64,000 nt of DNA from Streptomyces smyrnaeus (GTDB lineage: Bacteria; Actinomycetota; Actinomycetes; Streptomycetales; Streptomycetaceae): positions 729,773 through 793,772 of the forward strand of contig NZ_JAFFZM010000001.1 in NCBI RefSeq assembly GCF_017676345.1, given 5' to 3'. A program made the translations under genes and the position numbers. Below, one piece after another: positions 25,805-34,359 of the stretch. The notes under the pieces were generated by a model. It had not been told where the DNA came from, did no database searches, and saw only the letters and a program-made list of their open reading frames with translations. The first letter of the stretch is position 1, and each line of letters starts with the position of its first letter.

Positions 25805-26084
25805 CTTCGCCGTCCCTTCCGGTGCGGAACGCCTCCGCCCACCGCGTCATGGCGCTCCTGTGCTGCCGCAGCCCCGGCCGGATCGCTCTGCGGGTGCATG
25901 AGTACGGTGATGCCCCGTCCCGGGACTCCACACGGTGAGTTGTCCCGGAGGCCGGGCGCGAAGCGACGGGCGAAACGCTGTCCTTCCGGCTCCTTGTGCA
26001 CCGAGTACCGTCATGGCGCCTGTCCGGGCTTCGTTCCCGGAGCGCCGGCAGTGCCCTTGACGCGCCCATCCGGAGGAGACACAA

Positions 26085-26231
26085 GTGACTTCACGTTCCG
26101 CGCCAGCCCCCGTCGTTGCCCCTGCCGGGCGGCGTTGTTCCGGCCGACCGGCAGCCGCAGTGCAGCGGCGGTGCACCAACGACACCGCCATCCGCCATGC
26201 GGCACGCCCGCAGCCGTGGGGGTCGGCGTGA
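26085..26231 (+). CDS. Small ORF (48 aa) translationally coupled to an ABC exporter
   Basis: A GTG start is preceded by a near-perfect ribosome site (GGAGGAG, about 6-7 bases before). The product is basic, Ala/Arg/Pro-rich, with two cysteines (RRCSGR and RRCTND) and a C-terminal PQPWGSA. Its TGA overlaps the GTG of the ABC exporter (GTGA), and the exporter start itself lacks a clear Shine-Dalgarno. It may be a leader ORF needed to translate the exporter, or a small exported peptide. The composition is like background for this GC content, so coding is uncertain. Confidence 0.45.
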   Translation: MTSRSAPAPVVAPAGRRCSGRPAAAVQRRCTNDTAIRHAARPQPWGSA

Positions 26232-28288
26232 GACGGGGCACCGACGCTGCTGGTTCCGCCTCGGCCCGCCGGGGGCGGCGGTCGGCGCGGAAGGCCGAGG
26301 GCGGAGTCTCGGCAGCGGAACGGGAGTTGTTCGGTGGGCGGCTGCGCTGGGACGACGCGTTCGTCGAGCACGAGGGCGCGGTGGCACGCCTGCGCTTCGC
26401 ACAGATGGCTGCCGCGCTGCCGCGGATGGTGGGCGTGGTGCTGCGGGCCGGATGGAATGCCGACCCGCGGGCGCTGGCCGGTGTGGTGACCGCGCAGATC
26501 GGTCTGGGGTTGACGGCCGCGTACGGGCTCGTGGCGGTCAACGGCGTGCTCAGCAAGCTGTTCGCGAACGGTCCGGCCGCCGACAAACTGCAGCAGGCCA
26601 TCCCGGCGCTCGCGATGCTGGCGTTGGTCTCGGTGGGCACCGCCCTGCTCCAGGCCTGGTCGACGGCGATGTCCGGTCGGCTGGAGCCCCAGGTCGAGCG
26701 GGCCGTCTCCACCCGGTACTACCGGGCGGTCACGCAGGTGGAGGTGGTGGCGACCGAGCAGCCGGAAATCCAACGCCACCTGGAGGCGGGGAGGTTCGGC
26801 ACGGACTCGGCGCGGCGCATGCTCAGCCTTTCCGTGAGCGTCGCCAACGTCGTGATCGGCATAGTGGCCTCGGCCGTCGTACTGGCCTCGCTGCACTGGG
26901 CGCTGCTGCCGATGCTCTTGGTGATCGCCCTGCCCAAGGGCTGGGGAGCGGTGCGCTCGGCGCGCCGGGAGCACATCTCCCGGCGGCACTGGATCGACCA
27001 CCGCCGGGCAGTCGCCACGCTGCTGCAGTACCTGACATTGCCGCACGCCGCGGGAGAGATCCGGGCACACTCGGCGGGCTCGCTGCTGCTGCGCGGGTAC
27101 GAGGAGATGTCAGGGCTGATGGAGACCGAGCAACGGCGCCTGGCCCGGGCGCAGGCCCACACCGATCTGGTCGCCGGTGCGTTCTCCGGTGTGGCGGCCC
27201 TGGGCTGTTACGGAATGCTGTGGTGGCTGCTGACCAGCGGTGGCCTCCCCATCGCCGTGGGCGGGACCGCGGTGGTCGCCATGCGCGCCTCGACGGGTCG
27301 GCTCACCTCGCTGGTGCAGCAGATCAACCTCCTGTACGAGGAGATGCTGCAGCTCAACGACACCGAGGAGGCCACGGCGCTGGCGGCCCGGCACGCCATT
27401 CCGCGGACCGGCAAGCCGCTGCCCTCGCCGGTACGGGCGATCCGGGTGCGGGATGTCTCCTTCACCTACCCCGGCGCCACGGTGCCCTCGCTGCGCAGCG
27501 TGGACGTGTCCGTACGGCGCGGTGAGGTGACCGCGCTCGTCGGAGCGAACGGCTCCGGCAAATCCACGCTGGCCAAGATCCTGGGCGGGCTTCTGCTGCC
27601 CAGCGACGGACAGGTGTGGTGGGAGGGCCCGGCAGGTGAGCGGGTGGAGGTGCGCGAGGCCGACCGGGCGGACGTCTTCCGGTCCGTCGGGCTGCTGACG
27701 CAGGACTTCCCGAACTGGCAGATGACGGCCGCCGCGAACATCGCCATCGGGGCCGGCGACCGGCCCCGGGACATGGCCCGGGTCAAGGAGGCCGCGCGGG
27801 CCGCCGATGTGGACGGGCTGATCGAGGGCCTGCCGCACGGCTGGGACTCCATCGTCTTCAAGGGGTACGAGCGCGGCGTCCAACTCTCGGGCGGGCAGTG
27901 GCAGAAGGTGGGCAACGCCCGCAGCCGCTACCGCGACGCGCCGTTCCTCCTGGTCGATGAGCCGACCTCCGCGCTGGACCCGCATGCCGAGATCGAGGCG
28001 TTCGAGCGGCTGCGGACTCTCGCCGACAGCGGTGTCGCGGTGGTGCTGATCACCCACCGGCTCGCTGCGACCGCCTCCGCCGACCACATCTACGTCCTGG
28101 ACCACGGGCGCATCACCGAGGACGGCACCCATGAGCAGCTCATGGCCCGTCCCGGCGGCCTGTACCAGGGCATGTTCGAGGCGCAGGCCGCGCAGTACGG
28201 ACTCACCTCGTCGCGCGGCGCGGACATTCCGGCGCCCTGGCGCGGAACCGCTCCCGACCACAAGGAGGAGACCGGCCGGCCGCTGTGA
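26228..28288 (+). CDS. ABC exporter, fused permease and ATPase
   Basis: 686 aa. The N-terminal ~350 residues hold a six-helix ABC-type membrane domain (for example GVVTAQIGLGLTAAYGLVAV and MLSLSVSVANVVIGIVASAV). The ATPase domain has Walker A GANGSGKST, Q-loop LLTQDF, signature VQLSGGQ, Walker B FLLVDEP and H-loop LITHRL. It acts as a homodimer or heterodimer half at the membrane. This subtype is common in Streptomyces natural-product and peptide clusters, but the substrate is not readable. The GTG at 26228 overlaps the stop of the 48-aa ORF; another GTG lies 12 bases upstream. A strong terminator follows. Confidence 0.88.
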   Translation: MRRGTDAAGSASARRGRRSARKAEGGVSAAERELFGGRLRWDDAFVEHEGAVARLRFAQMAAALPRMVGVVLRAGWNADPRALAGVVTAQIGLGLTAAYGLVAVNGVLSKLFANGPAADKLQQAIPALAMLALVSVGTALLQAWSTAMSGRLEPQVERAVSTRYYRAVTQVEVVATEQPEIQRHLEAGRFGTDSARRMLSLSVSVANVVIGIVASAVVLASLHWALLPMLLVIALPKGWGAVRSARREHISRRHWIDHRRAVATLLQYLTLPHAAGEIRAHSAGSLLLRGYEEMSGLMETEQRRLARAQAHTDLVAGAFSGVAALGCYGMLWWLLTSGGLPIAVGGTAVVAMRASTGRLTSLVQQINLLYEEMLQLNDTEEATALAARHAIPRTGKPLPSPVRAIRVRDVSFTYPGATVPSLRSVDVSVRRGEVTALVGANGSGKSTLAKILGGLLLPSDGQVWWEGPAGERVEVREADRADVFRSVGLLTQDFPNWQMTAAANIAIGAGDRPRDMARVKEAARAADVDGLIEGLPHGWDSIVFKGYERGVQLSGGQWQKVGNARSRYRDAPFLLVDEPTSALDPHAEIEAFERLRTLADSGVAVVLITHRLAATASADHIYVLDHGRITEDGTHEQLMARPGGLYQGMFEAQAAQYGLTSSRGADIPAPWRGTAPDHKEETGRPL

Positions 28289-28318
28289 CCGTACCGGAGC
28301 GGGCAGACGAACCCTTCG

Positions 28319-28363
28319 GGCAGCCGTCCCGGCGCTGGAGGGCCCGGTGCCGGGACGGCTGCC
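28319..28363. terminator. Bidirectional terminator hairpin
   Basis: Perfect 15-base inverted repeat (GGCAGCCGTCCCGGC and its complement) with a 15-base loop, between the convergent ABC exporter and secreted-protein genes. Confidence 0.85.
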
Positions 28364-28381
28364 GTGGCGCTGATCGGGTGC

Positions 28382-28852
28382 TCAGTCGAACACGAACGGC
28401 CCGGGAGCCTGTGCGGAGGTGGCGTTGCAGGTCACGGTGAAGCCCAGGACCGTGACCGTCAGCGACTGGGCCTCCAGGACGTCGCCGGGGGCGACCGTGC
28501 CGTTCAGCGGGCCGCTGGAGATCGGGCTGCCGGCGGGGAGGGCCGGGTTGGCGCTGCCGGTGAACTGCGTGGTCCCGGTCCCGTTCTTGCTCAGGGTGAG
28601 CGTCGAGGAGACGGAGCCGGCCGCAAGGTCGATGGGGGAGGTGATCGCGTCGGTGGTGACCGTGACGGCCGCGGCGGTGCCGTCCTGGGTCGCCTCGAGC
28701 GTGGCCTCGCCCGAGCCCCACGTTCCGCAGTCGAAGGAGATCGTGGCGGTCTGCGGCTCCACCGCGTAGGCGCCGGGTGCCAGCGCGAGAGTGCCGGCGA
28801 CGGCGGCGCCGACGCCCAGGGCCGTGCCTGCTGCGAGTCTGCCGTGTCTCAT
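28382..28852 (-). CDS. Small secreted beta-rich protein
   Basis: 156 aa. The signal peptide is residues 1-33 (MRHGRLAAGTALGVGAAVAG, ending APGAYAVE). The mature part is about 120 residues of Thr/Ser/Val-rich beta sequence with two cysteines, in FDCGTWGSG and VTVTCNATSA, probably a disulphide. It resembles small surface or culture-supernatant proteins of Streptomyces; no enzyme motif is present. The start at 28852 was chosen over ATGs at 28870 and 28894 because it begins a compact signal peptide after AAGGCGGGA. It converges with the ABC exporter across a terminator. Confidence 0.8.
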   Translation of the reverse strand: MRHGRLAAGTALGVGAAVAGTLALAPGAYAVEPQTATISFDCGTWGSGEATLEATQDGTAAAVTVTTDAITSPIDLAAGSVSSTLTLSKNGTGTTQFTGSANPALPAGSPISSGPLNGTVAPGDVLEAQSLTVTVLGFTVTCNATSAQAPGPFVFD

Positions 28853-29038
28853 GAAGTTTCCCGCCTTCATGTGGGGGTGGGGGTGGGTGCGCACCCCAGA
28901 ACTGATGGCTGGTCAGCTTCCGGAAGTGGTCCCATTGAGGCACCGCGATCTTGAGAGGGCAAGGCCGATCCCGGGATTTCTCAACCTGGCCAGAACCTTG
29001 CGCCGACCCCGCCACTCCCCCGCACGGCCGGACCGGGG

Positions 29039-29056
29039 CCGTACGGATGCGTACGG
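29039..29056 (-). terminator. Short hairpin after the LctP-like permease gene
   Basis: CCGTACG and CGTACGG form a 7-base stem with a 4-base loop, 36 bases beyond the permease stop. It is plausible as a terminator but weak. Confidence 0.4.
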
Positions 29057-29091
29057 AGCCGCGCCGCTGCCGGTGAGCTGGCGCCGGTACC

Positions 29092-30543
29092 TCATCCCGC
29101 GGTGAGCACCAGAGCCGCCGCTGTCGCGGCCAGCGCCGCGTACACCGCACCGGCGACCCGCATTCCGAAGCGCAGCAAGCCGCTCTCCGCGCCCCGTCGG
29201 GCTTGTCGGCCCGCCACGGCCAACGTCAGCATGATCATGGGAAGGGAGGTGAAGACCGCGTGCCCCGCGGCGCTGTTCTGCAGGGCCGCGAACCAGACGT
29301 CCAAACTGCCGTCGCCCGGGGCGAGCCTGCCTTGCAGTGGCATCAGCAGAGCGTTCCCCCCGACGTTCGATCCGGTGATGAACCCGCCGAGCATGCCCAG
29401 CGCGGGCGCGGCCAGCGCGATCACAAGAGCCGGGGCGTCGGCGACCGCCGCACCCAGCTGCCCGATCATCCCGCCGGCTGCCATCAGCTGCCCCAGGGCG
29501 ACGAAGCCGGTGAGCGCGAGCAACGGCCGCAGGACGCGAGCGGCGGACGCGCGGACATCCCCGCCGTGCAGCCGACCGCAGTCGAGCAGCAGCGCGGTCG
29601 CCAGCAGCGGCAGGCCGGGCGAGGACAGCAGTTGGAAACTGGCCCCGCCCGCGTGCAGTGCGAGCGGCGGCAGACCGGCGGCGGTCGCGGCACGCAGCAC
29701 GGCGATGAGGGCGAGCACCAGCCCGTACGCCAGCAGCACGGGCCGGGGCGGCAGCAACGGACCGGCCTTGTGGCCCGTTTCGCCGTTGCGGGAGGCGAGT
29801 ACCAGCACGCCGAGCGCCGTGGTCATCAGCCCCGCCAGCACACCGGCCACTTCGACGGCGCCCAGCCGGTTGAACGCGAGCAGCCCGAGCGAGAGCGCAC
29901 CGCCCAGTGCCGCGGCGACGGCCGCCGCGCGGGTGCGCCGCCGTGGCCGGGCCAGCAGCGCCGCCCAGACGGCGACCAGGGGGAAGACCAGGAAGCTGGT
30001 CACCGCGGTGGCCGAGCCGAGTTCGAGCGGCCCGGTGCCCGAGAGGGAGGCGCCGATGACGGTGGCGAGGCCGAGTGTGCCCCAGGGCATGATGTTCATG
30101 CCGAGTATCGCCTGGCGCAGCGCGGTCGCGGGCGGCGCCAGTGCAAGCAGGACGGGCACGGTGACCAGCAGTGACACCCCGAAGCCGGTGAGCGCTTCCA
30201 CCGTCGGGGCGATCCCGACCACCACCAGTGCGACCTTCGCGGGTCCGGCCAGGGGCAGGCCGCGTACCCATTCCTGCAGTGAGCGGTGCACCTCGCGGCG
30301 TGCGAGGACCTGGCTGAGGTAGACGCCCGGGAGCATGACCGCGGCGGCGTTGAGCACCAGCAGCCCGCCCGCACCGGCCCCGGAGGCCAGTGCGCTGGGC
30401 GGGAACGTGAACTCGGGCAGCCACCAGATGAGCAGCGCCGCAAGGGCACTTCCCGCCGTCGCCGCCCAGTGTGCGGGGCGGCGCAGCACAGTTATCAGCC
30501 CCAGCACCATCACGAGGGGAGAGACCGCTATTGCCCACACCAT
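29092..30543 (-). CDS. L-lactate permease (LctP) family transporter
   Basis: 483 aa with about 12-13 membrane helices throughout. LctP-family signatures are visible: PTVEALTGFGVSLLVTVPVL, NIMPWGTLGLATVIGASLSG, and near the C-terminus GGFITGSNVGGNALLMPLQ with FAALQNSAAG. The family imports lactate, glycolate or related 2-hydroxy acids with protons. The start MVWAIAVSP at 30543 follows AAAGG. An AraC regulator gene lies directly upstream in the same direction (107 bases away), so it may regulate this permease. Confidence 0.87.
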   Translation of the reverse strand: MVWAIAVSPLVMVLGLITVLRRPAHWAATAGSALAALLIWWLPEFTFPPSALASGAGAGGLLVLNAAAVMLPGVYLSQVLARREVHRSLQEWVRGLPLAGPAKVALVVVGIAPTVEALTGFGVSLLVTVPVLLALAPPATALRQAILGMNIMPWGTLGLATVIGASLSGTGPLELGSATAVTSFLVFPLVAVWAALLARPRRRTRAAAVAAALGGALSLGLLAFNRLGAVEVAGVLAGLMTTALGVLVLASRNGETGHKAGPLLPPRPVLLAYGLVLALIAVLRAATAAGLPPLALHAGGASFQLLSSPGLPLLATALLLDCGRLHGGDVRASAARVLRPLLALTGFVALGQLMAAGGMIGQLGAAVADAPALVIALAAPALGMLGGFITGSNVGGNALLMPLQGRLAPGDGSLDVWFAALQNSAAGHAVFTSLPMIMLTLAVAGRQARRGAESGLLRFGMRVAGAVYAALAATAAALVLTAG

Positions 30544-30649
30544 GTCCCGGTCGCCTTTCGCCGTTCGTCGCACGCCGGTCCACGTGGGTGCGGACCGATG
30601 CGATCACCCTGACGGCGGGCACCGGCTCCGGTCTTGAACAAAAATCGCC

Positions 30650-31477
30650 TCAGCCGCTCATGGCCCCTGGGGTCACCCCGAAGTACCGCTTGCACACGCG
30701 CGTCAGATGCGCCTGGTCGCTGAAGCCCGTCCGGGCGGCCACCTCGGCCGGCTGCCGCCCGGCCAGCAGCAGCCGCCGTGCGCGGTTGGCTCGCAGCCGC
30801 AGCAGATAAGCGTGCGGCGGCAGCCCGTAGGTACGCCGGAACGCGGCGATCAGCGTGGCCCTGTTCCACCCGGTGGCCGCGGTGAGGTCCGCCACGGTGA
30901 CCTGCTCGGCCCAGCGGTCGTGCAGCAACTGCCGTGCCACCTCCAGCGCCTGGGCACCCTTCGCTTCCGGCACGTTGCCGACGGGGCCCGTACGCGCGTG
31001 TCGTCGCAGCACCGCACCGAGTCCCCGCAGCAGCAGCGACTCCGCGGTGAGCGGGTCACCGGAGAGCTCCTGGTCGCGATGGACGCGGCGCAGGAAAGAG
31101 AAGAGCCCGGGATCGCGCAGGGCCGTCTGCGGGAACCAGACCTCTCGGGTACCCAGCCGCTCCCTGGCGAGTTCGGCGACCATGTCGGTGTCGAAGTAGA
31201 ACATCCGGTACTGCCAGCCGGCGTCCTGCGCGGCGAAACCGGTGTGCACCTGGCCGGGGTTGAGGACGACCAGCTGCCCGGCCGGGATCACCACGGTGCC
31301 GCCTTGCAGCTGCAGCCCCTCGGCGCCCCGCTCGATGACACCGACGGACAGCTGCTCGTGACTGTGCCGGTCGAAGGCGAAGCGCTCGAACCGGGCCGAG
31401 AACAGCTCGACCTGGGGAGTGCTCGGAGCCGTCCACAGCCGGGACTGCTCACGCTGCGTCGTGGCGCCGGCGGCCAT
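30650..31477 (-). CDS. AraC-family transcriptional regulator
   Basis: 275 aa. An N-terminal AraC-type cupin ligand domain (FERFAFDRHSHEQLSVGVIE, QLVVLNPGQVHTGFAAQD) is followed by two C-terminal helix-turn-helix motifs (VTVADLTAATGWNRATLIAA and PAEVAARTGFSDQAHLTRVC) ending FKRYFGVTPGA-like (KRYFGVTPGAMSG). It probably senses a small molecule and activates nearby transport genes; the LctP-like permease follows it. It is 18 bases downstream of the MarR gene, so read-through is possible. Confidence 0.92.
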   Translation of the reverse strand: MAAGATTQREQSRLWTAPSTPQVELFSARFERFAFDRHSHEQLSVGVIERGAEGLQLQGGTVVIPAGQLVVLNPGQVHTGFAAQDAGWQYRMFYFDTDMVAELARERLGTREVWFPQTALRDPGLFSFLRRVHRDQELSGDPLTAESLLLRGLGAVLRRHARTGPVGNVPEAKGAQALEVARQLLHDRWAEQVTVADLTAATGWNRATLIAAFRRTYGLPPHAYLLRLRANRARRLLLAGRQPAEVAARTGFSDQAHLTRVCKRYFGVTPGAMSG

Positions 31478-31495
31478 GTCCTGGTTCCGTCCGTC

Positions 31496-32023
31496 TCAGC
31501 GTGCGGTGCCGGTGGGGGTGTCGCCGTGGGATTCGAGGACTGCGGCGAGTGTGCCGGCCAGGTGTCGGCGTTCGTCGGCGCCGAGGCTGTCGAGGAGTCG
31601 GGCCTCGTTGGCCAGGTGGAGGGGGAGGACCCGGTCGATCGTCTCCAGGCCGTGGGGGGTGAGGCGGATTCTGACGGAGCGGCGGTCGGCGGCGTCGGGT
31701 ACGCGGGTGACCAGGTCCTTCGCTGCCATGCGGTCGACCCGCAGCGTGATGGCCCCAGTCGTCACGAGGGAGGACTTGAGGAAGGTCTTGGCGGTCAGTT
31801 CATAGGGCGCGCCGGAACGCCGCAGTGTGGACAGGATGTCGAACTCGCCCGGCTCCAGTCCGTGTTCGGCGAGGAAGTCCTTGATGGCCTTGTCCCACAG
31901 CCGGGACAGCCGCATGATCCGGCCGACGACGCTGATCGGCGAGAAATCGAGAGCGGGGCACTCCCGGCGCCACTCCTCCAGCACCGCCTCCACCGCGTCC
32001 CCCGGAGCCGCCGCGTCCGACAT
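31496..32023 (-). CDS. MarR-family transcriptional regulator
   Basis: 175 aa from MSDAAAPGDA, with GGGAGGA upstream. The winged helix lies at about residues 60-130: LEPGEFDILSTLRRSG, TAKTFLKSSLVTTGAITLRV (recognition helix) and DRRSVRIRLTPHGLE (wing). Helices at both ends form the dimer. It is divergent from a DHA2 drug-efflux gene, the usual arrangement for a MarR repressor induced by the pump's substrates. Candidate operator repeats lie between its start and 32110. Confidence 0.93.
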   Translation of the reverse strand: MSDAAAPGDAVEAVLEEWRRECPALDFSPISVVGRIMRLSRLWDKAIKDFLAEHGLEPGEFDILSTLRRSGAPYELTAKTFLKSSLVTTGAITLRVDRMAAKDLVTRVPDAADRRSVRIRLTPHGLETIDRVLPLHLANEARLLDSLGADERRHLAGTLAAVLESHGDTPTGTAR

Positions 32024-32050
32024 GAAGTCCTCCCGCACTAGCCGACAAAT

Positions 32051-32110
32051 AGTTGAGCGCTCGTTTAGTTGACACTCGCGCAATCCATACTTAGCTTAGC
32101 ACTCACTTAA
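32051..32110. promoter_or_regulatory. Candidate MarR operator region
   Basis: An AT-rich pocket next to the marR start holds related motifs. AGTTGA occurs at 32051 and 32067. On the minus strand, CTAAACGAGCGCTCAA and TTAAGTGAGTGCTAA match at most positions, and GAGCGCTC is itself a palindrome. The position suits repression of marR and the divergent efflux gene; no exact operator can be defined by eye. Confidence 0.45.
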
Positions 32111-32292
32111 TCGATCCTCACCTAAGGGCGCCCCGCTCACGGCTGCCCGCGACCCGGTGCCCACGGCGAAACCGCCCCCGCCGGCCTCGCCGACGACACC
32201 GGCCCGCCGGCCCCGCCGGGCCCCGCCGGTCTCGTTGCCGAGCGCCGCCGTATCCCATCGGCCCCCGCACCACCGACCCATGGAAGGCAACC

Positions 32293-33897
32293 ATGTCATC
32301 ACCTGACACAACGGCCGCACCCGTCAAGGCAGGTGCCCGCCAGTGGGCTGGACTGGCCGTCCTCGCCCTGCCCACCCTGCTGATCTCCCTCGACCAGAGC
32401 GTGCTGTTCCTCGCGCTGCCGCAGCTGGCGGAGTCCCTGCGGCCCACCGGCACCCAGATCCTGTGGATCACGGACATCTACGGCTTCCTCGTCGCCGGCT
32501 TCCTCATCACCATGGGCACCCTCGGCGACCGGATCGGCCGCCGCAAGCTGCTGATGATCGGCGCCGTCTTCGTGGGCGCCGCCTCCGTCCTGGCGGCCTA
32601 CTCCACCAGCGCCGAAATGCTCATCGCCACCCGCGCGTTGCTGGGCATCGCCGCTGCCACCCTGATGCCGTCCACGCTCGCCCTCATCAGCAACATGTTC
32701 ACCGACCCGCACCAGCGCGGCCGTGCCGTCGCGGTGTGGGCCAGCTGCTTCATGGGGGGTACGGCGCTCGGCCCGGTCGTGGGCGGTGTGTTCCTGGAGT
32801 TCTTCTGGTGGGGCTCGGTGTTCCTGCTCGGTGTACCCGTCATGGTGCTGCTGCTGATCGTCGCGCCGTTCGTGCTGCCGGAGTACAAGGATCCGAACGC
32901 CGGCCGGATCGACCTGTTCAGCGTGCTGCTGTCGCTGGTGTCGATCCTGTCGGTCATCTACGGGCTCAAGGAGCTGGCACGCTACGGCTTCGGGCCGGCG
33001 CCCCTGACCGCACTCGTCGTCGGGCTGTCCGTCGGCGCGGTGTTCGTGAAACGGCAGCGCGCGCTGGAGCACCCGCTGCTCGACCTGAAGCTGTTCCGGG
33101 TGGGCGCGTTCACCGCCGCCCTGCTGATCCTGATGGTGTCGATGCTCGGCACCGGCGGCGGCTATCTGTTCATCACCGGGTTCCTGCAGATGGTGGAGGG
33201 CTTCTCGCCGATGGAGGCCGGTCTGTGGATGGTGCCCTCGGCTGTCGCGTCGATCCTCGCCGCACAGGTGGCGCCCGCCTTCGCCAAGCGCTTCCAGCTC
33301 GGCACCGTGATCGGAGCCTCCCTGCTCATCGGTATGACTGGTTACGCGATGCTCGTCCTGGTCGACCCGGTCGGAGGGCTGCCGCTGCTCCTGGCCGGCT
33401 TCGTGATCATCTTCGTCGGCGTCGGTACGTTCGGATCGCTCGGCACCAACCTGGTCGTCGGGTCCGTCCCGCCCGAGCGGGGCGGCTCTGCGGCGGCCCT
33501 GTCCTCCATCAGCGGCGACCTGGGCAACGCGCTCGGTGTCGCCGCGCTCGGCAGCCTCGGCACGGCCGTCTACCGCGACACGTTCGCACCCGGCGCCGGT
33601 GTCCCGGCGCACGCCGCCGAAACCGCCGCGGCGAGCATGGAGGACGCCGTCGTCGCCGCCCGGGAGCTGCCCTCCGGTGCTGCCGATGCCCTGATGTCCG
33701 CAGCCGAGGAGGCCTACACCAACGGCCTCAACACCATCGGCTTCGCCTGCGCCGTCCTCGCCGCCGCCAGTGCGGCCATCTCACTCACCATGCTGCGCAA
33801 GCGCCATGGGGCCACATCGTCCGGCCAGGCCCCGCAACAGCGGAGCAAGCAGGAGAGCGGCACCGACACGGCCCCGGAGTCGCTGCCGGTGCCCTGA
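32293..33897 (+). CDS. MFS multidrug efflux transporter, DHA2 (14-helix) family
   Basis: 534 aa with fourteen hydrophobic helices. Motif D1 is in LLISLDQSVLFLALPQL, motif A in GTLGDRIGRRKLLMIG and motif C-like in FMGGTALGPVVGGVFLEFFW, all as in QacA/SmvA-type proton antiporters. These export cationic drugs, dyes and antibiotics. The C-terminal tail is hydrophilic and Gln/Ser-rich. It is divergent from the MarR regulator, with 269 bases between the starts, the last ~180 of which show no clear element. AAGG lies eight bases before the ATG. Confidence 0.93.
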   Translation: MSSPDTTAAPVKAGARQWAGLAVLALPTLLISLDQSVLFLALPQLAESLRPTGTQILWITDIYGFLVAGFLITMGTLGDRIGRRKLLMIGAVFVGAASVLAAYSTSAEMLIATRALLGIAAATLMPSTLALISNMFTDPHQRGRAVAVWASCFMGGTALGPVVGGVFLEFFWWGSVFLLGVPVMVLLLIVAPFVLPEYKDPNAGRIDLFSVLLSLVSILSVIYGLKELARYGFGPAPLTALVVGLSVGAVFVKRQRALEHPLLDLKLFRVGAFTAALLILMVSMLGTGGGYLFITGFLQMVEGFSPMEAGLWMVPSAVASILAAQVAPAFAKRFQLGTVIGASLLIGMTGYAMLVLVDPVGGLPLLLAGFVIIFVGVGTFGSLGTNLVVGSVPPERGGSAAALSSISGDLGNALGVAALGSLGTAVYRDTFAPGAGVPAHAAETAAASMEDAVVAARELPSGAADALMSAAEEAYTNGLNTIGFACAVLAAASAAISLTMLRKRHGATSSGQAPQQRSKQESGTDTAPESLPVP

Positions 33898-33975
33898 ACC
33901 CGCAGCGGCACACGTCGCCAGGACCCGCAGGTACCGGGGCTGACGGATCGGGCCCCATGCAACGTGGCCCATGGA

Positions 33976-33995
33976 GGTATGGCGGCATACCGCCA
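33976..33995. repeat. Overlapping small palindromes
   Basis: GGTATG-N4-CATACC (33976-33991) overlaps TGGCGG-N4-CCGCCA (33980-33995) in the 219-base gap after the MFS gene. It could be an operator for the WXG/effector pair or a weak hairpin; nothing else is visible in this gap. Confidence 0.4.
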
Positions 33996-34116
33996 CAGTT
34001 GAGGAGAACGTCGTACCAGTGCCGGACGACGCGGGAGCGGTCCGCGGCCTAGCGTCGGGGCAGCGGACGACCAGCGGCAGGACGACCAGCGGCTCGGGCC
34101 GGAGAGGGGATCCGAA

Positions 34117-34359
34117 ATGGGCGACGAGAACCACCACGACGTAAAACTGGCGTGCGAACGGATCCAACGGCTGTCGGACGATCACTGGCATGTGCTGGAC
34201 GCGTCCTGCCGTGCCATGGACGACGACGCCTGGGTCGGCCCGGTCGGCCGCCTCTTCAAGGATGAGCTGAACACGCTGCGGAGCGCACTGCGGAGCCAGT
34301 TGGCCGAGGCCGTCAAGGAGGCCGACGCGAAGCTTCAGTCGGTGCCGAGGAAGCCATGA
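34117..34359 (+). CDS. WXG-type small protein, partner of the downstream putative effector
   Basis: 80 aa with GAGGGGA before the ATG. It is helical and acidic, with a Trp-Val-Gly triad at residues 39-41 (DDAWVGPVGRLF) between two helices. That is the position of the WXG motif in type VII partner proteins. The ATG of the next gene overlaps its stop by four bases, so the products are made in step, as for Esx-like chaperones and LXG/polymorphic effectors. It is 20 kb from the ecc genes but may use that machine. Confidence 0.7.
   Translation: MGDENHHDVKLACERIQRLSDDHWHVLDASCRAMDDDAWVGPVGRLFKDELNTLRSALRSQLAEAVKEADAKLQSVPRKP

Noticed and set aside
26228..28288. ABC exporter as the dedicated transporter of the lanthipeptide
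   Set aside because: It lies more than 5 kb away beyond unrelated genes on the other strand. Nothing in sequence links it to the precursor.
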